Origin: Streptomyces odonnellii
GTDB lineage: Bacteria; Actinomycetota; Actinomycetes; Streptomycetales; Streptomycetaceae
NCBI RefSeq assembly: GCF_000981895.1
Contig: NZ_LATD01000274.1
Location: 1-33,589, forward strand
Direction of reading: 5' to 3'
DNA: 33,589 bases
Made by a program: the position numbers and the translations under genes. Below are positions 16,897 through 25,010 of the stretch, one piece after another. The notes under the pieces are model-generated. The model did no database searches. It saw only the letters and a list, made by a program, of their open reading frames with translations, and was not told the origin of the DNA. Positions within the stretch are counted from its first letter, which is position 1, and every line of letters starts with the position of its first letter.

Positions 16897-17310
16897 ATGA
16901 GCGATCGAGTCGTGGTGGCGGGCGCCCTGTGCGACCGGGGACGGCTGCTGGCGGCCCGCCGCAGCGCGCCCCCCGAGCTGGCCGGCCGGTGGGAGCTGCC
17001 CGGCGGCAAACTGGAGCCGGGGGAGGGCCCCGAAGAGGCGCTGGTCCGCGAGTTGCGGGAAGAACTGGGCGTCGAGACACGGCCGGTGGAGCGGATCCCC
17101 GGCGAGTGGCCGCTCAAGCCCGGCTATGTGCTCCAGGTCTGGACCGCCCGGCTGCTCTCCGGCGAGCCCCTGCCCCTTGAGGACCACGACGAGCTGCGCT
17201 GGCTGGCTCCTGACGAGATCCATACGGTGGACTGGCTCGACCAGGACCGCCCGGCCGTCGCCGAAGCCGCCCGCCGCCTCCGCGCCGTTTCCGGCATGCC
17301 AGGGCTCTGA
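16897..17310 (+). CDS. Nudix hydrolase, MutT-like (8-oxo-dGTP diphosphatase type)
   Basis: A 137-residue pyrophosphohydrolase, probably cleansing oxidised nucleotides. The Nudix box GX5EX7REUXEEXGU is complete: GGKLEPGEGPEEALVRELREELGV at about residues 33-56, here with every catalytic Glu present. The flanking VVVAGALCDRGRLLAARRSAPPELAGRWELP is typical of MutT proteins that remove oxidised purine nucleotides, as is the C-terminal ELRWLAPDEIHTVDWLDQDRP; substrate remains an inference. ATG 16897 has no ribosome-binding site but lies seven bases after a TACGCT -10-like hexamer. An upstream in-frame reading through the 18-bp repeats is not believable as protein. Confidence 0.92.
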   Translation: MSDRVVVAGALCDRGRLLAARRSAPPELAGRWELPGGKLEPGEGPEEALVRELREELGVETRPVERIPGEWPLKPGYVLQVWTARLLSGEPLPLEDHDELRWLAPDEIHTVDWLDQDRPAVAEAARRLRAVSGMPGL

Positions 17311-17377
17311 CCGCGGGGTGGCCCGTGCGTGTGCCGTGGCGATAACGGCCCTGAATATCGGGTATGAGCTGATAGAG

Positions 17378-17406
17378 CCCTTCAGTGTTGAACCCCTTCA
17401 GAAGGG
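17378..17406 (+). promoter_or_regulatory. Hairpin and direct repeat abutting the start of the ATP-binding protein gene
   Basis: CCCTTC (17378-17383) can pair with GAAGGG (17401-17406), which directly precedes the ATG at 17407. CCCTTCAG also occurs twice (17378-17385 and 17394-17401). If the ATG is used, the hairpin would occlude the initiation region; GTG 17434 would escape it. Confidence 0.35.
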
Positions 17407-17952
17407 ATGCGGCCCCGCCGTCGGTCTTGGGAAGTGATCGGCTTGCTCGACACAGAGGACGGCGCAGAGGCCGAGTGGACCTTCTCCGCCGAACTCGATT
17501 CCGTGCGTGCCGCCCGCCATGCCGCCCGCGACACGCTTCGCGCGTGGAAGGTGCCCCCTGCCGTCTGTGATGTGGCGGTTCTGCTGGTCAGCGAGCTGGT
17601 GACCAACTCGCTGCGCTATGCCTCAGGGCCCGTGGGGGTACGGCTCACCCTCCGCGCCGCTCCTCCCGCATCCGGTTCCGACCCCGCCGGAAGCCCCGGC
17701 CCCGGCCGCCCCGGACGCCCCGGACGTCCTGATCCCGGCGATCCCGAGGGCCCCGGCACCGTCCCGCGCCCCGTCGCACTGCTCGCCGAGGTGTCCGATC
17801 CGCTGCCCGACCCCCCGACCGCGCGCCCCGCCGGGCCCGACGACGAAGGGGGCCGCGGGATCCAGCTCGTGGCCCGTTCCGCCCAGCGCTGGGGCACCCG
17901 GCGCGGGAAGACGGGCAAGACCGTGTGGTTCGAGCTGCCTCTGCCTGGTTAG
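17407..17952 (+). CDS. RsbW-like ATP-binding protein (HATPase_c_2, anti-sigma kinase type)
   Basis: A 181-residue serine-kinase/anti-sigma-type ATPase. The N-box is VCDVAVLLVSELVTNSLRYA, the G-box is DDEGGRGIQLVARSAQRWG and the terminal motif is GKTVWFELPLPG. Between the N- and G-boxes sits a Gly/Pro/Arg/Asp-rich insertion (PGRPGRPGRPDPGDPEGPG) that lengthens a normally compact domain. ATG 17407 and GTG 17434 are both in frame; neither has an ideal ribosome-binding site, and GTG begins nearer the usual LLDTEDGAEAEW N-terminus. It precedes a SpoIIE phosphatase with its own HATPase domain, suggesting a partner-switching module, though no sigma factor or antagonist gene is adjacent. Confidence 0.88.
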   Translation: MRPRRRSWEVIGLLDTEDGAEAEWTFSAELDSVRAARHAARDTLRAWKVPPAVCDVAVLLVSELVTNSLRYASGPVGVRLTLRAAPPASGSDPAGSPGPGRPGRPGRPDPGDPEGPGTVPRPVALLAEVSDPLPDPPTARPAGPDDEGGRGIQLVARSAQRWGTRRGKTGKTVWFELPLPG

Positions 17953-17967
17953 AAGTGTGGGGGGACA

Positions 17968-18017
17968 ACGATCACGTCCGAGTCGGCTCAAAAAGAACGA
18001 GACCGTGCTGTGATCGT
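17968..18017. promoter_or_regulatory. Spaced inverted repeat upstream of the SpoIIE phosphatase gene
   Basis: ACGATCAC (17968-17975) and GTGATCGT (18010-18017) are perfect inverted copies 34 bp apart, in the spacer before the phosphatase gene. They could be paired half-sites for a regulator or the stem of a long-loop structure. Confidence 0.35.
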
Positions 18018-18098
18018 GAACGGCGTGTCGGCCGGGGCCGTAGTGCTGAATACTGCGGGCATGGCCGGTCCGGTGCGTGAGCTGGAGGGGACGGTCGC

Positions 18099-20657
18099 GT
18101 GAGCGAGATATCTGGGACGGCGGGCGACGTCGTATGGCAGAGCAGTCCGCCCGGCTCGATCTATGACTACATCAGAGTCGCTTCGTTCTCGATCGGCCCG
18201 GACGGGCTGGTCGACCAGTGGAGCCAGCGGGCCGCCGAGCTGTTCGGAGTCGGTCCGCAGCAGGTCAGGGGCAAGGACCCGGTCGAGGTGTTCGTACCGG
18301 CCGATCTGCGCCCGCGCGGCCACCGCAGGATGAGGGAGATCCTCGACGGCAAGGAGTGGACCGGCCTGGTCCCGTTCCGCACCCCCGGCGGTCACGGCGC
18401 CCGGGCGGAGCACGGGCTCGCCGAGGTCTATGTGATGCCGAGCGAGACGGAGAGTGGCGAGCGGGGCGCGCTCTGTATCGTCGTCGACGTCCGGGCGCTG
18501 CGCCGGATCGAAACCGACCTCGCCTCCTCGGAGGCGATTTTCGGCCAATCTCCGTTCGGCTTCCTGCTGTTCGGCACCGACCTCAAGGTGCAGCGCGCCA
18601 ACCAGCGGTTCGTCACCGTATTCGGCGGTGAGGCGGGCGACCATCGCGGGCGCACGGTCCATGACTATCTGTCCCGCCCCGAGGCCGAGCGGGTGACCGC
18701 AGCCCTTCAGCGGGTCCTCAGGACCGGGGAGTCCGTCGCCGACCTCCAGATCGTCGGCACCCAGCCCGGCAGCAAGGAACGCAGGCACTGGTCGGTCAAT
18801 CTCTACCGGGTGCACAGCGGATCGGGCCGCCCCATCGGCGTCGCCGGGGTGGCCACGGATGTCACCCGCCGCCATATCGCCGCCCGCGAGGCGGCCAGCG
18901 CCCGCCGTAATCTGGCCCTCCTCAACGAGGCGAGCGCCCGGATAGGCAACTCCCTCGATCTGGAGACCACCGCCCGCGAACTGCTCGATGTCGCAGTGCC
19001 CGGTTTCTGCGACCTCGCGTCCGTCGACCTCTACCAGAGCCTGCTCACCGGCGACGAGGCCCCGCCCGGACGGTGGGGCCTCTCCGGTGAGGACTCGGGC
19101 GGCGGCAGCGCGCGGCTGCGCCGGGTCGCCTCCGCGAGCGCCGTGTCCGACGTCCCGCTGACCGGGGCCGGCGGTACGGGGGACCTTCCGCCGGAGCTGG
19201 GCGCCGTCCACCGGTTCCCGTTCACCTCCCTCACCGCCAACGCCCTGCGCACCGGCCGGGTGCAGTCCATCCCCGGCAGGACCGGCAGTCTGATCCAGTC
19301 CACGCTGGCCGTGCCGATGGTCGCGCACGACACGGTCATCGGGCTCGTCCAGTTCTCCCGTACGAAGGGCAGCGAGCCGTTCGGCGAACGGGACCGGGCG
19401 CTCGCCGTGGAACTCGCCGCGCGCGCCGCGGTCTGTATCGACAACGCCCGCCTCTACCGCAGGGAGCACGAGCGCGCGCTGATCCTCCAGCGCAGCCTGC
19501 TCCCGCCCGGCGACCCCGAGGCGGCCGGGCTGGACATCGCCTGCCGCTATCTGCCGGGCAACACGGCCACCGAGGTCGGCGGCGACTGGTTCGACGTCAT
19601 CGAACTGCCCGGCCACCGCACCGCTCTGGTCGTCGGCGATGTCATGGGGCGCGGGCTGCGGGCCGCCGTCGCCATGGGGGAGCTGCGTACGGCCGTACGC
19701 ACCCTGGCGCTGCTCGACCTGGAGCCGGCGGAGGTGCTGTCCGCGCTCGACGAGATCGCCCGGGGCCTGGGCACCCCGAGCGGTGCCCAGCAGACATCGC
19801 GGGTCGCCCACAAGACGCGGGACGCGGACCTGTCCGAGGTCTATCTCGCCACCTGTGTGTACGCGGTCTACGACCCGGTCACCCGGCGCTGCACCTTCGC
19901 CAACGCCGGCCATCTCCCGCCCGTCCTGGTCGAGCCGGGCGACGAGGCGCTGATGCTCGACGTGCCGCCCGGGATGCCCCTCGGCGTGGGCGGCGAACCC
20001 TTCGAACAGGTCGAGGTCGACCTGGCGGAGGGCGCGCTGCTCGCGCTTTATACGGACGGGCTCGTCGAGTCCCGCGACCATCCGCTGGACGAGGGGCTGA
20101 CCGCCTTCCGGGCCGCCCTCGCCGACCCCGGCCGCCCGCTGGAGGACGTGTGTGACCATGTCCTCACCACGCTCGACACCCGGCACGGCGAGGACGACAT
20201 CGCCCTGCTGATGGCGCGTATCCAGGGGCTGCCCGGCGAGGCGGTCGGCGACTGGCGGCTGCCGCGCGAGGCACGCTCGGTGGGCCGGGCCCGTGAACTC
20301 GCCCGCGCGCAGCTTCTCGCCTGGGACCTCGAACCGCTGGTGGACACGGTCGAGCTGCTGGTCAGCGAGCTGGTCACCAATGCCCTGCGGTACGGCGAGG
20401 GCGAGATCAGACTGCGGCTGCTGCGCGACCGTACGCTCGTCTGCGAGGTGTGGGACGCGGGCCTGGTCCAGCCCCGGCGACGGCGCGCCCGCGACACCGA
20501 CGAGGGCGGCCGGGGGCTGCAACTGGTCGGCCTGCTGAGCGCGGCGTGGGGGTCGCGCCGTACCCCGCGGGGGAAGACGGTCTGGTTCGAACTGGCGCTG
20601 CCCGGCGGGGACTCGGCGGCGGAGCCGACGATCGAGCAGCTCATGAGCATGTTCTGA
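18099..20657 (+). CDS. Multidomain PAS-PAS-GAF-SpoIIE phosphatase-HATPase protein
   Basis: An 852-residue cytoplasmic PP2C-type serine phosphatase of the RsbU/SpoIIE class. Order: PAS (about 22-130), second PAS (about 142-258), GAF (about 270-450), SpoIIE/PP2C (about 465-708) with metal-site motifs VGGDWFDV (493-500), VVGDVMGRG (511-519), YTDGLVE (651-657) and GEDDIALL (697-704), and a C-terminal RsbW-like HATPase (about 720-835) with ELVTNALRYG (757-766) and DEGGRGLQLV (801-810). Phosphatase and kinase-type domains in one chain could both switch an anti-sigma antagonist. GTG 18099 has GGAGGGG eight bases upstream. It follows the stand-alone ATPase gene; a small-molecule or redox signal through PAS/GAF is inferred, not shown. 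Confidence 0.94.
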   Translation: MSEISGTAGDVVWQSSPPGSIYDYIRVASFSIGPDGLVDQWSQRAAELFGVGPQQVRGKDPVEVFVPADLRPRGHRRMREILDGKEWTGLVPFRTPGGHGARAEHGLAEVYVMPSETESGERGALCIVVDVRALRRIETDLASSEAIFGQSPFGFLLFGTDLKVQRANQRFVTVFGGEAGDHRGRTVHDYLSRPEAERVTAALQRVLRTGESVADLQIVGTQPGSKERRHWSVNLYRVHSGSGRPIGVAGVATDVTRRHIAAREAASARRNLALLNEASARIGNSLDLETTARELLDVAVPGFCDLASVDLYQSLLTGDEAPPGRWGLSGEDSGGGSARLRRVASASAVSDVPLTGAGGTGDLPPELGAVHRFPFTSLTANALRTGRVQSIPGRTGSLIQSTLAVPMVAHDTVIGLVQFSRTKGSEPFGERDRALAVELAARAAVCIDNARLYRREHERALILQRSLLPPGDPEAAGLDIACRYLPGNTATEVGGDWFDVIELPGHRTALVVGDVMGRGLRAAVAMGELRTAVRTLALLDLEPAEVLSALDEIARGLGTPSGAQQTSRVAHKTRDADLSEVYLATCVYAVYDPVTRRCTFANAGHLPPVLVEPGDEALMLDVPPGMPLGVGGEPFEQVEVDLAEGALLALYTDGLVESRDHPLDEGLTAFRAALADPGRPLEDVCDHVLTTLDTRHGEDDIALLMARIQGLPGEAVGDWRLPREARSVGRARELARAQLLAWDLEPLVDTVELLVSELVTNALRYGEGEIRLRLLRDRTLVCEVWDAGLVQPRRRRARDTDEGGRGLQLVGLLSAAWGSRRTPRGKTVWFELALPGGDSAAEPTIEQLMSMF

Positions 20658-20689
20658 GGAAGCGTCAGATCTGTTCGGCCGCGTCAAGG

Positions 20690-20734
20690 CCGCCTCCGGA
20701 CAAGCCGCCTCTGGACAAGCCGCCTCTGGACAAG
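20690..20734. repeat. 15-bp tandem repeat, three units
   Basis: CCGCCTCYGGACAAG occurs three times head to tail (20690-20704, 20705-20719, 20720-20734), the last two identical. It lies in the convergent spacer between the SpoIIE phosphatase gene and pspA. Confidence 0.85.
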
Positions 20735-20742
20735 GCATTCTC

Positions 20743-20802
20743 CGGGCAGGGCCGCCGCCCCGCCCGCCCGTGGCCGGGCCCGCTGCGGAGCCGCCCTGCC
20801 CG
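20743..20802. terminator. Bidirectional terminator candidate between the phosphatase gene and pspA
   Basis: CGGGCAGGGC (20743-20752) pairs perfectly with GCCCTGCCCG (20793-20802) over ten bp; a second copy of the right arm (20809-20818) offers an alternative pairing. No T-run is present, as is common in Streptomyces. Confidence 0.5.
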
Positions 20803-20852
20803 CCGGGAGCCCTGCCCGCTCGGGACCCGCGTGCGGAGAGGCGGCGGCGGGC

Positions 20853-21563
20853 TCAGGCCGCCTTCAGCGCTGCCAGGCGCGCCTCGACCTCCGCGCTGTC
20901 GCCGACGCTGTCCAGCCGTTCGAACTGCGCGTCGAGCGACGAGGCCGCCAGCTCCTGCTTGCCCATCGCTCTCGCCTCCTCGCGCCGCACCTTGTCCTCG
21001 AACCGGCCGATGTCGCTGGTCGGGTCGAGCACATTGATGCTCTTGACCGCGTCCATCATCCGGTTCTGCGCCTCGGCGGTCTTGGCCCGTGTCACCAGCT
21101 CGTCGAGCTTCGACTGCAACTGCGTCAGCTTGAACCTCATCCGGTCGAGACCGGTCTTGAGCTTGTCCACGACCTCCGTCTGGGTGGCGATGGCGGGCTC
21201 CGCGGTCTTCGCCTCCTTCTCCGACTGGAGCTGGCGCTCCAGCGCCACCTTGGCCAGATTGTCGAAGGTGTCGGCCTCGTGGCCCTGGCCCGCCGAGCGC
21301 AGCTCGTCCGCCTTCTTGCTCGCGGCGAGCGCCTTCACGCCCCACTCCCGGGCCGCTTCCACGTCCTCGCGGTAGTCCTGCTCCAGCAGACGCAGATTGC
21401 CGATGGTGCCGGCCACCGCCTGTTCCGCCTCGCTGATGTTGTTGATGTAGTCGCGGATGAGCTGGTCGAGCAGCTTCTGCGGATCCTCCGCCTGGTCCAG
21501 CAGCGCGTTGATGTTGGCCTTCGCGAGCTGGGTGACCCGTCCGAGGATGGTCTGCTTGGTCAT
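20853..21563 (-). CDS. pspA: PspA/IM30 family envelope-stress protein
   Basis: A 236-residue all-helical protein of the ESCRT-III-related PspA/Vipp1 family, which binds and stabilises stressed membranes. The N-terminal membrane-contact helix MTKQTILGRVTQLAKANINALLDQAEDPQKLLDQLI is typical, followed by long coiled coil with YINNISEAEQAV, KLKTGLDRMRFKLTQLQSKLDELVTRAKTAEAQNRM and a short acidic C-terminus (DSAEVEARLAALKAA). ATG 21563 has GGAGAA about five bases upstream. It follows the TPM-domain gene by 74 bp on the same strand and is probably cotranscribed with it, so both may respond to the same cell-envelope stress signal. Confidence 0.95.
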   Translation of the reverse strand: MTKQTILGRVTQLAKANINALLDQAEDPQKLLDQLIRDYINNISEAEQAVAGTIGNLRLLEQDYREDVEAAREWGVKALAASKKADELRSAGQGHEADTFDNLAKVALERQLQSEKEAKTAEPAIATQTEVVDKLKTGLDRMRFKLTQLQSKLDELVTRAKTAEAQNRMMDAVKSINVLDPTSDIGRFEDKVRREEARAMGKQELAASSLDAQFERLDSVGDSAEVEARLAALKAA

Positions 21564-21637
21564 TGGTCTTCTCCTTGTGAGGATCCTTGTGGGAAAAGGC
21601 TCTGAAGGCCCGGAGCCGGAGCACCGGGTGCGCCGGT

Positions 21638-23749
21638 TCAGAATCGCCCGCCGCCGCCCATCCGGCCGCGTGTACCGCCGCCGCCGAAGCTGCCGGGACG
21701 CCCGCCGCCCCGGTATCCCCCGCCGAAGCCGCCGACCGGGCCGAACCCCCCGCCGAAGCCGCCGCCGAACAGACCGCCGAGGAGGATCCCGCCGAGCATC
21801 GCGCCGCCGACCCCCGCGCCCGGCGCGCCGCCGACGGCGTACTGGTTCTCGTACGACTGGACGTCCTGCTCGGCGAGGTACTGGGCCTCCCGCGCCAGCT
21901 CGTCCGCGAGCCGGGTCTCGGCGAGCGCGGCCTGCGCGTCGGCCGGCGCCGCCGCGTGCCCGCGCTCCAGCCGCCGTTGCGCCTCGACCAGCCGGGTGCG
22001 GGCCTGGCTGCCGACGGCGCCGCGATGGGTGGTGATGTAGTCGGTGGCGGCGCCGATGGCCGAGCGGGCGCTGAGCATGGCCTGGTCGAGCAGGGTGCCG
22101 GCCCGCCGGATGCCCTGTTCGTGCTCGCGCGCCCCGGCCAGCGCCTCGTCGAGGACCGCGTCCGCCTCCTCGACCCGGCGCAGGGCGTCGATCGGGTCGT
22201 ACCGTCCGGCGCCGATCTCGCGCCGTACCTCCGCGGCCACCGCCTCCGCGCGGCTGATCCGGCCCTGGAGGTCGCCCGTCGACACCCCGGGGGTGGTGCC
22301 GCGCAGCAGGCCGCGGGCGTCGGCGAGATCGGTCTCGGTCTCGGTGAGCGCGCCGGGCAGCTTTCCGGCCGCCTCGGCCAGTTCCTGCGCGCGCCGTTCC
22401 ACGGCCTCGGTGAGGGTGGCGGCCTGGCCCACGGCGCCCTCGGCGGCCCGTACGTGCACGGCCGCCCGGCCGTTGTCGCCCGCGCCGATCAGGCCGCGCG
22501 CCTCGTCGAGGCCGGTGGCGGCGAAGGCCAGCCGGTCCTCGGCCTGCTGGGCGTTGTCCGCGACGGGCGCCGAGGCGGAGTCGGCGTACCGTTCGCGCAG
22601 CGCGGCCAGGGTGGAGCGGGCCGCGGTGACGCGTCCGCTCAGCTCGCGGAAGGCCGCTCCGGCCGACTCCAGGGCCTGGGGCGCGGTGCGCTCCAGGGCC
22701 CGCAGCCGGTCGAAGTCCTCGGACTCGGCGTCGAGCCGGTCGCTGGCCTCCTGGCAGCGGGCAAGGATCTCGTCCAGCATCCGGCGGCGGGTCTCGTCGT
22801 CCTCCGGAATGGCGTCGTCCAGTTGCTGTCGCAGCCGGAACGCCAGGGTGAGCTGCCCCTTCGCGAAGTGCACGGCGTCCGTGAAGGGCGCGGCGGCCTC
22901 CTCGCCGAACTGCGCGGTGGCGAAGCCCAGTTCCTCCTGGCTGGTGCGCAGGGCGTCGTCCGTCTCGACCAGCGTCTGTTTCGCGCGGGCGTCCAGCTCG
23001 GGCAGCGGGGTCGGCGGTGGCTGCGGCGCGGTGCCCGGTGAGCCCCAGCCCTGCTGGGCGGCGCGCTGGGAGGTACGGCCAGCCATCCGCCGTTTGCGCT
23101 TGGAGTAGACGTACGCGGCGATGAGCGCCGCCGCGACGATGACGGCGATCGGCAGGACCAGATTGGTCGCGGCGCCTCCGTTGGCCGCCCGGCCGCCGGG
23201 GTCCGGTTCACCGGGAGTGATGGCGGGGGTGGGTACGGGCTGTCCCGCCAGCACCGCGCCGTATCCGTCGGCGGCCCCGATCGCCGCGCCCGCCCAGTCG
23301 TTCTGGCGCAGCGCGGGCTCGACGGCGGTGCTCGCGACCTCGGCGAGCTGGGTCGCGGAGAGCGGGGCGCCGGGGTCGGCGGAGTAGGCGTACTGCCGGG
23401 AGTGGGTGGCGACCGCCAGCAGGATGTCGTCCCGGCCGAGCCCATTGCGTACGGCCGTCGTGTCGGCCCAGTCCTGGGGGGTGCGGCCGGAGAAGTCGCG
23501 TACGTACGCCACGAAGAGCTGGACGCGGGTGTCGGTATAGAGCCGTTCGAGTGAATCGCTCACCGCCGGCTTGCGGTCGTCGAGCGCCCCCACCTGATCC
23601 GTGATCTGCCCCTGCCGGGACAGCGGGATCGGAGCCTCCGCCCGCGCGCCCCGCACCGGGGATACGGCCAGGCAGCAGACCAGGACCAGGACGGTCAGAA
23701 AGGCCCGGCCGGCTATGTGGGTCCGGGGCGAACTCACAAGTGGCGTCAC
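21638..23749 (-). CDS. TPM domain membrane protein with coiled-coil and Gly-rich tail
   Basis: A 703-residue protein. An N-terminal signal sequence (about 12-37, AFLTVLVLVCCLAVSPVRG) precedes a TPM domain (about 48-170) with ITDQVGALDD, RVQLFVAYVRDFSG and DILLAVATHSRQY, placed outside the membrane. A membrane span (about 197-215) is followed by a basic stop-transfer KRKRRMAG. The cytoplasmic part is a long Ala/Glu-rich coiled coil (about 260-620), ending in a Gly/Phe-rich tail (about 645-703). TPM proteins link to membrane-protein quality control or photosystem assembly, but the role here is unknown. The GTG at 23749 lacks a good ribosome-binding site; GTG 23737 is an alternative. It is upstream of, and probably in one operon with, pspA. 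Confidence 0.88.
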   Translation of the reverse strand: MTPLVSSPRTHIAGRAFLTVLVLVCCLAVSPVRGARAEAPIPLSRQGQITDQVGALDDRKPAVSDSLERLYTDTRVQLFVAYVRDFSGRTPQDWADTTAVRNGLGRDDILLAVATHSRQYAYSADPGAPLSATQLAEVASTAVEPALRQNDWAGAAIGAADGYGAVLAGQPVPTPAITPGEPDPGGRAANGGAATNLVLPIAVIVAAALIAAYVYSKRKRRMAGRTSQRAAQQGWGSPGTAPQPPPTPLPELDARAKQTLVETDDALRTSQEELGFATAQFGEEAAAPFTDAVHFAKGQLTLAFRLRQQLDDAIPEDDETRRRMLDEILARCQEASDRLDAESEDFDRLRALERTAPQALESAGAAFRELSGRVTAARSTLAALRERYADSASAPVADNAQQAEDRLAFAATGLDEARGLIGAGDNGRAAVHVRAAEGAVGQAATLTEAVERRAQELAEAAGKLPGALTETETDLADARGLLRGTTPGVSTGDLQGRISRAEAVAAEVRREIGAGRYDPIDALRRVEEADAVLDEALAGAREHEQGIRRAGTLLDQAMLSARSAIGAATDYITTHRGAVGSQARTRLVEAQRRLERGHAAAPADAQAALAETRLADELAREAQYLAEQDVQSYENQYAVGGAPGAGVGGAMLGGILLGGLFGGGFGGGFGPVGGFGGGYRGGGRPGSFGGGGTRGRMGGGGRF

Positions 23750-23772
23750 AATTCGGAGGTTATGTCCGCACT

Positions 23773-23817
23773 GAACCGTTCGCGACTGGACCGTTCGGGG
23801 CCGGACCGTTCGAGACC
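23773..23817. repeat. 15-bp tandem repeat, three units
   Basis: GRACCGTTCGNGRCY-type units lie head to tail at 23773-23787, 23788-23802 and 23803-23817 in the divergent spacer between the TPM gene and the GH18-like gene. The last two differ at two positions. Confidence 0.75.
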
Positions 23818-23936
23818 GGACCTGACCTCGTGCGATCGATCACGGAATGGGTTCTGGGCGTCCGGTGCCCGTTTCCGCTGCGTAACCTGGACCCTTCGTG
23901 GCCGGCCGGCCACGGCACCAGGGGGAGGGGACGGCT

Positions 23937-25010
23937 TTGCGGGTACGGCTGCGCGGATTCGGGCGGACTGTGGTGCGGGCCTGGCGGAGCCGCCGCGCGA
24001 GATGGCCCAAGCGGATCGCGCTGGTGCTGGCCCTGCTGCTGGTCGTACCGACGGTGAGCGCCGCTGTGGCACTGCGGATCGGTTACGCGGGCGACATCGA
24101 GGACGGTACGCGGACCCGCGGCCAGGACGCGATCTGGCTCGGCCACGCCTGGGTGGACGGCCGCAAGGACGACGCCGATCTCGCGGCCTTCGCGGAGCGC
24201 ATCCGCGGCACCGGGATCCGTGACCTGTACGTCCACGCCGGGCCGCTGGAGCACAACGGCACCCTGCCCGAGGCCCGCTACCCCCGGGCCCGCTGGCTGA
24301 TAGCCGCCGTACACCGCACGATCCCGGGTGTACGTGTGCATGCCTGGCTCGGTGACGAACTGGCCACCGAGGGGCCCGAGGGGCTGCGTCTGGAACTGGC
24401 CGCGTCGCGCGCGGCGGTGGTGCGCTCGGCGGAACAGATCCTGGACGCGGGCTTCGACGGCGTCCACTTCGACCTGGAGCCGCTGCACTCCGGCGACCAG
24501 GACTATCTCTCGCTCCTGGACGATCTGCGCGCGCTCACCCGGGCCCGGCAGGTGCCGCTCTCGGTCGCGGCCCACCAGATAGACCCGCTGCCCGCGCTGC
24601 ACGCCGTCGCGGGCGCTCTCACCGGCCACCCCAAGTGGTGGTCACAGGCGTTCTTCGCGCAGGTGGCCCGGCGGGTGGACCAGATCGCGGTCATGTCGTA
24701 CGACACGGCGATGCCGCTGGAGAGCCTGTACGGCGGCTATGTCGCCCAGCAGACCACGCTCGCCCTCGAAGTCACGCCCGAGAGCACCGATCTGCTGATG
24801 GGGCTGCCCTTCTACTACGAGGACGACCTGAGCCACCACGGCCACGCGGAGACCGTCGCGGCGGCGGTACGCGGGGTCAGGCTGGGGCTGGGACGCACGG
24901 ACCGCGACCGGAAGCGATTCGGGGTGGCCATCTATGTCGACTTCGCCGCGCGGGAGCACGACTGGACCTCGTACCGGAGGGACTGGGGCTGCGTCACGCC
25001 GGGTTGCTGA
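23937..25010 (+). CDS. Membrane-anchored GH18-like TIM-barrel protein
   Basis: A 357-residue protein with a basic N-terminus and one membrane anchor or uncleaved signal (about 26-47, RIALVLALLLVVPTVSAAVAL), so the domain is extracytoplasmic. It has glycoside hydrolase 18-like features: GIRDLYVHAGPL, VRVHAWLGDEL, the DGVHFDLEP segment (174-182, comparable to the GH18 DGxDxDxE motif with His at the middle acidic position and the acid E181 kept), QIDPLPALHAV, VDQIAVMSYDTAMP and DLLMGLPFYYEDD. Chitinase-type activity is therefore uncertain. TTG 23937 was chosen because GGGGGAGGGG (23921-23930) lies six bases upstream; a GTG at 23898 is in frame. TAACCT (23883-23888) is a possible -10. Its 3' end overlaps the MFS gene tail by 17 bp. 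Confidence 0.75.
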   Translation: MRVRLRGFGRTVVRAWRSRRARWPKRIALVLALLLVVPTVSAAVALRIGYAGDIEDGTRTRGQDAIWLGHAWVDGRKDDADLAAFAERIRGTGIRDLYVHAGPLEHNGTLPEARYPRARWLIAAVHRTIPGVRVHAWLGDELATEGPEGLRLELAASRAAVVRSAEQILDAGFDGVHFDLEPLHSGDQDYLSLLDDLRALTRARQVPLSVAAHQIDPLPALHAVAGALTGHPKWWSQAFFAQVARRVDQIAVMSYDTAMPLESLYGGYVAQQTTLALEVTPESTDLLMGLPFYYEDDLSHHGHAETVAAAVRGVRLGLGRTDRDRKRFGVAIYVDFAAREHDWTSYRRDWGCVTPGC

